The notes under the pieces were generated by a model, which did no database searches, was not told the DNA's origin, and worked only from the letters and a program-made list of their open reading frames with translations. 64,000 nt of DNA from Clostridiales bacterium CHKCI001 (GTDB taxonomy: Bacteria; Bacillota; Clostridia; Lachnospirales; Lachnospiraceae), in NCBI GenBank assembly GCA_900045905.1, contig FCNS01000009.1:1-64000 (forward strand), given 5' to 3'. Both the position numbers and the translations under genes were made by a program. Shown piece after piece: positions 61,265 through 64,000 of this stretch. Each line of letters opens with the position of its first letter. Positions within the stretch are counted from its first letter, which is position 1.

Positions 61265-62256
61265 ATAACAAATTCTCCTTTCAAATCAAGTGCTTTTTGA
61301 TACATCCCAGTCAAGTAACTGGAACTAATATCTTTTTCATAAATAAACTTAGGCAAGTATTCCTTAGGGATAATTTTTTTACATTCCTCCTGAATGACAC
61401 AAATGTTTTTTTCTGACAAAAGATCCCCAGTAAATACAATTATAGTTGGATTAATTATAGCTATGATAGAGGCTGCCGCCTTCGTGATAATCGGTAAGCA
61501 AGAAGATGGTTCAAGCTGTAAAAGCATTTGCTGTATTGACATTCCATAGGGCAAAAATCCTACCATACCAGCAAATTGATTGTGCCCCTTTATAATCATT
61601 CCTGCATGGACACTTGCAGTACCTGGCATTATATGTGTAGGAAAATTTGCAAGTGTGACTATATCTTCTTGTTCACAATGTAATTTATAATATCCATACA
61701 CTTTAAAATGCATATCATTTTCCATATAAACGGGAATTTGAAACTGTTCTTCTAATTTCTTCACAACCGATTCATTTTCTAATTCTTGGATATCACAATG
61801 ACAAATGATTCCATGTTCTGCAATACTTGGAGTTCCTATCATAATTCTAGAAATATTTTTAAATTTTTCTACTATCTTTGCAACGTTATCTATAATTACA
61901 GAAATTTCTAAATATTGATGATACGTCTTCCAGTGTTCCAGTATATTACCTAAAGAAGAAACTATCATACACTCCAACATTCTTTTATTTTGAACTACCT
62001 CAAAGGAAACACAAAGAATGCTCTCAAAAGACTCATCTATTTCATAAAAAACGGTACTTCGTCCAACTTCCTGAAGGCGATGCTTTACACCAATAACTTC
62101 ACCATCCTTATTCATTTCATTAAGCAAAGTATTACAGGTAGCAACACTTAACCCTGTTTTAGTAGCAATACCCTGCTTCGTATACTGACCTCCCTTCCAA
62201 AGAATACGTCTAATTTTATCTTTATTCATTTTTTTAATGTCAGCTGAATCTTTCAA
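61261..62256 (-). CDS. ROK-family transcriptional regulator
   Basis: 331 residues: an N-terminal winged helix (residues about 10-70; TKQGIATKTGLSVATCNTLLNEM) followed by a degenerate ROK sugar-kinase-like domain. The kinase-type phosphate motifs and the zinc-binding cysteine cluster of true ROK kinases are absent or changed, as expected for a regulator that only senses the sugar. Controls the operon from its own promoter region with an operator at 62282-62300. Confidence 0.85.
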   Translation of the reverse strand: MKDSADIKKMNKDKIRRILWKGGQYTKQGIATKTGLSVATCNTLLNEMNKDGEVIGVKHRLQEVGRSTVFYEIDESFESILCVSFEVVQNKRMLECMIVSSLGNILEHWKTYHQYLEISVIIDNVAKIVEKFKNISRIMIGTPSIAEHGIICHCDIQELENESVVKKLEEQFQIPVYMENDMHFKVYGYYKLHCEQEDIVTLANFPTHIMPGTASVHAGMIIKGHNQFAGMVGFLPYGMSIQQMLLQLEPSSCLPIITKAAASIIAIINPTIIVFTGDLLSEKNICVIQEECKKIIPKEYLPKFIYEKDISSSYLTGMYQKALDLKGEFVI

Positions 62257-62281
62257 TATTAAACTTCCTCTCTATTATTAT

Positions 62282-62300
62282 AAGTATTATAATAATACTT
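62282..62300. promoter_or_regulatory. palindromic operator of the ROK operon
   Basis: AAGTATTATAATAATACTT: an 8-3-8 perfect palindrome 26 bp upstream of the ROK start. It overlaps a TATAAT/TATTAT -10 element, with TTGACT about 17-20 bp farther upstream, so a bound repressor would block the promoter. Confidence 0.72.
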
Positions 62301-62388
62301 GTATTTTTGAAAGTCAATTATCATTAGTATAAAAATCTCCTTCATTTACTATTTTTTAATAATAAAAAATTGTCCTTATTTTGCTAGG

Positions 62389-62431
62389 ACAAAAGAAACC
62401 TCCACTGGATGTCTTTTGCATATCACGATAA
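62389..62431 (-). repeat. dispersed post-terminator element, copy 3
   Basis: 43 nt identical to copy 1 (10614-10656), following the terminator of the cyclophilin-like gene. The two copies are 52 kb apart. Confidence 0.88.
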
Positions 62432-62438
62432 CAAAAAT

Positions 62439-62465
62439 AGGAAAAGCATCCAAAACACTTTTCCT
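62439..62465 (-). terminator. terminator after the cyclophilin-like gene
   Basis: AGGAAAAG and CTTTTCCT form an 8-bp stem followed by ATTTTTG on the minus strand. Confidence 0.75.
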
Positions 62466-62507
62466 ACAGTCCGAAGATATAATGCCAATATTCACTTCAC
62501 AAATATC

Positions 62508-63041
62508 TCACCCTAACTCATTAACCTCAAAGATTATTTGTACATTCCCAGCTCCAAGCATCTCTTCCAATCCCATTGGATCTTTCATATATCCCAGAGG
62601 TGTATAGCTATATGAGGTAGAAAAGTTCTTATAAAACAGAACCAAACAATTTGAACCATATAGCATTAAATCTCCTGCATGAATGGCATCTGGCACTTGA
62701 GCATTTGTTGGAAAATTGTCTGAAAAATAATAATATTTCTCGTTTCCATTCATCTCACTCATATCGAGCGTCATAGGTAATTTTTCTATTAACTTCTGTG
62801 TGGTTTCATTATCATACAATTTTGCAAGATATGTCTGTTCCCCAACTATAATTTTTATATCTATCATAGTTTCCTCCTCCTTTTTTTCTATTGATATTGT
62901 ATTATTTTCTTCTGTTTTCAATTGCTGAGAATCCACATTCAAATTACCAGAAAAATCCCCTGTTTCCATTGATTCATTCCCACAGGCTACTATATTTACC
63001 AATAGTATACTTGTAAGGAACAACCTCAAAAACCTTTTCAT
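62508..63041 (-). CDS. cyclophilin-like-fold lipoprotein
   Basis: About 177 residues. A signal peptide with lipobox IVACG (residues 1-21) is followed by a Ser/Glu-rich linker (to about residue 60) and a cyclophilin-like domain of the PF18050 type (IKIIVGEQTYLAKLYDNETTQKLIEKLPMTLDM, then GDLMLYGSNCLVLFYKNFSTSYSYTPLG). The ATG at 63041 is preferred (GGAG upstream). These proteins are often near flavodoxin and AKR genes, as here at 54.9-58 kb. Function not established. Confidence 0.82.
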   Translation of the reverse strand: MKRFLRLFLTSILLVNIVACGNESMETGDFSGNLNVDSQQLKTEENNTISIEKKEEETMIDIKIIVGEQTYLAKLYDNETTQKLIEKLPMTLDMSEMNGNEKYYYFSDNFPTNAQVPDAIHAGDLMLYGSNCLVLFYKNFSTSYSYTPLGYMKDPMGLEEMLGAGNVQIIFEVNELG

Positions 63042-63209
63042 GATACAGATACTCCTTTCCAATATCCTATAATGGTAAAGCGTTCAAAAACTAATTTATT
63101 TTCTTTGATTATAATTCTACTTTTATTTCATGTCAAATATCTATATCATATACTTATCTATACTTTTTTACTATGTTTCTTATTTTGGAATTATGAAAAA
63201 TACTTTTGT

Positions 63210-63273
63210 GTAAACAAATAAGACTTAATCTACCTTAAATCATAGAAATAGAATAAGTCTTATTAACGTTTAC
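63210..63273 (-). terminator. hairpin after the PII-like gene
   Basis: TAAACAAATAAGACTTA and TAAGTCTTATTAACGTTTA pair across an AT-rich loop immediately after the stop codon. Confidence 0.7.
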
Positions 63274-63275
63274 TT

Positions 63276-63953
63276 TTACTGTATTTCCTGTAAGCGCAGC
63301 CCTGCGGTGTCGGTTACTGGTATGGAAAATACAACTGATTTTGCTTCACTCTGTAACCCTGTTTTCTCCATAATAGATTTCATAATTCCATTTTTATCGG
63401 CTGTTTTGGCCACAATGAAAATAATCTCCTTTTCATTTACAATAGAAACCCCCAAAAACTTCTCTGCTTTCTCAAGTCCAGTTCCTTTTGCGTGAATGAC
63501 GGTTCCTCCACCTGCTCCCATTTCTCTTGCTGCGTCCATAATTTCCTCACTATGTCCATGGTTTGCTATTACAACAATCAGTTCGTATATTGTATTTTTC
63601 ATACTACTTTCCTCCTCTTTCTCAAATTTCTGTCCATTTATCAGAAATTGTAATACTTTTTTTCCTCCTATGCTTGAAAGAGGCATAAGGAAGGCTATAC
63701 CAGTACCAGGAACATCAATCTGGATCTCTTTTTCCAGATCTTTTTTCACCGCTTTCCACATATCATCCGTTACAACTGACATCATCACTAGTTTTTCTGT
63801 TACTTCCATTCCCAGAAAATCCAGCATCTCATTATTGGCAGTTCCTTTTGCCAACATACCAAAGGTCGCAGACAGGCCGTTTCGTTCATAAATAGTGTCT
63901 AATCTTCGCCCTATCGAGCGCTTTGTAATGGTCATCATCATATAAATATTCAT
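63276..63953 (-). CDS. tandem PII-like signalling protein
   Basis: 225 residues that look like two PII-type domains fused head to tail: residues 1-110 (TITKRSIGRRLDTIYERNGLSATFGMLAKG) and 117-225 (YELIVVIANHGHSEEIMDAAREMGAGGGTVIHAKG). Each half ends in a beta-hairpin after an alpha-helix as in GlnB/GlnK. The T-loop tyrosine is not conserved. Preceded by AAGAGGTAG and apparently in an operon with the partial gene at the window edge. PII proteins sense ATP/ADP and 2-oxoglutarate; the ligand here is unknown. Confidence 0.82.
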   Translation of the reverse strand: MNIYMMMTITKRSIGRRLDTIYERNGLSATFGMLAKGTANNEMLDFLGMEVTEKLVMMSVVTDDMWKAVKKDLEKEIQIDVPGTGIAFLMPLSSIGGKKVLQFLINGQKFEKEEESSMKNTIYELIVVIANHGHSEEIMDAAREMGAGGGTVIHAKGTGLEKAEKFLGVSIVNEKEIIFIVAKTADKNGIMKSIMEKTGLQSEAKSVVFSIPVTDTAGLRLQEIQ

Positions 63954-63966
63954 ATCATTCTACCTC

Positions 63967-64000
63967 TTAAAGTTCTATAATTTCATCATCTGAAATATGA
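63967..64000 (-). CDS. C-terminal end of an upstream gene (partial)
   Basis: The last codons read H-I-S-D-D-E-I-I-E-L then TAA (63967-63969), 13 nt before the PII-like start. In related bacteria tandem PII-like genes follow DUF1538 membrane proteins, so that is a candidate identity, but too little is visible to tell. Confidence 0.4.
   Translation of the reverse strand, partial: HISDDEIIEL

Overview
This window comes from a low-GC, Gram-positive gut-type anaerobe, most likely a Lachnospiraceae (Clostridium cluster XIVa) member. The evidence is the 5' end of a 16S rRNA gene at the left edge, AT-rich intergenic DNA, strong AGGAGG ribosome-binding sites, a class III fructose-1,6-bisphosphatase, CoaX-type pantothenate kinase, DUF2201-type VWA/MoxR genes and clostridial-style LicT antitermination. 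Nearly every gene lies on the minus strand; only the P1 peptidase and coaBC are clearly on the plus strand.

Left part (1-24 kb): the 16S gene with three tandem sigma-A promoters; a beta-glucoside operon (LicT antiterminator, PTS IIBCA, two lipoproteins, two 6-phospho-beta-glucosidases) with two RAT/terminator switches; a GNAT enzyme; an ABC-2 exporter with a membrane-anchored partner; a MoxR/VWA/leucine-rich-repeat trio; two tRNA-Leu genes; and a pantothenate/CoA group (ECF S component, P1 peptidase, CoaX, CoaBC) with endonuclease IV.

Middle part (24-34 kb) is accessory and partly decayed. It holds an ABC transporter operon whose first permease has an in-frame amber codon and whose fourth gene is split by a frameshift at a seven-A run. 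It also holds remnants of two insertion sequences, an unrecognised pair of exported proteins, and a LytTR response regulator with a GHKL kinase that lacks a sensor domain and a properly placed ribosome-binding site.

Right part (34-64 kb): a eukaryote-type glycogen branching enzyme, a sodium/alanine symporter, fructose bisphosphatase, a P-type metal ATPase with a separate HMA protein, an aminotransferase with a long structured leader, a c-di-AMP operon (CdaA-CdaR) continuing into an HPr and a polymerase-like membrane protein, a sugar isomerase/kinase pair beside a GH3 remnant, an aromatic-acid-exporter-like protein that seems to start at AUU, two aldo/keto reductases, a ROK-controlled acetyltransferase/pyranase/acetyltransferase operon, a cyclophilin-like lipoprotein and a tandem PII-like protein. 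Two dispersed sequences link distant places: a 43-nt element placed just after transcription terminators, and a ~70-nt leader-like motif found once at 11.3 kb and once at 44.3 kb.
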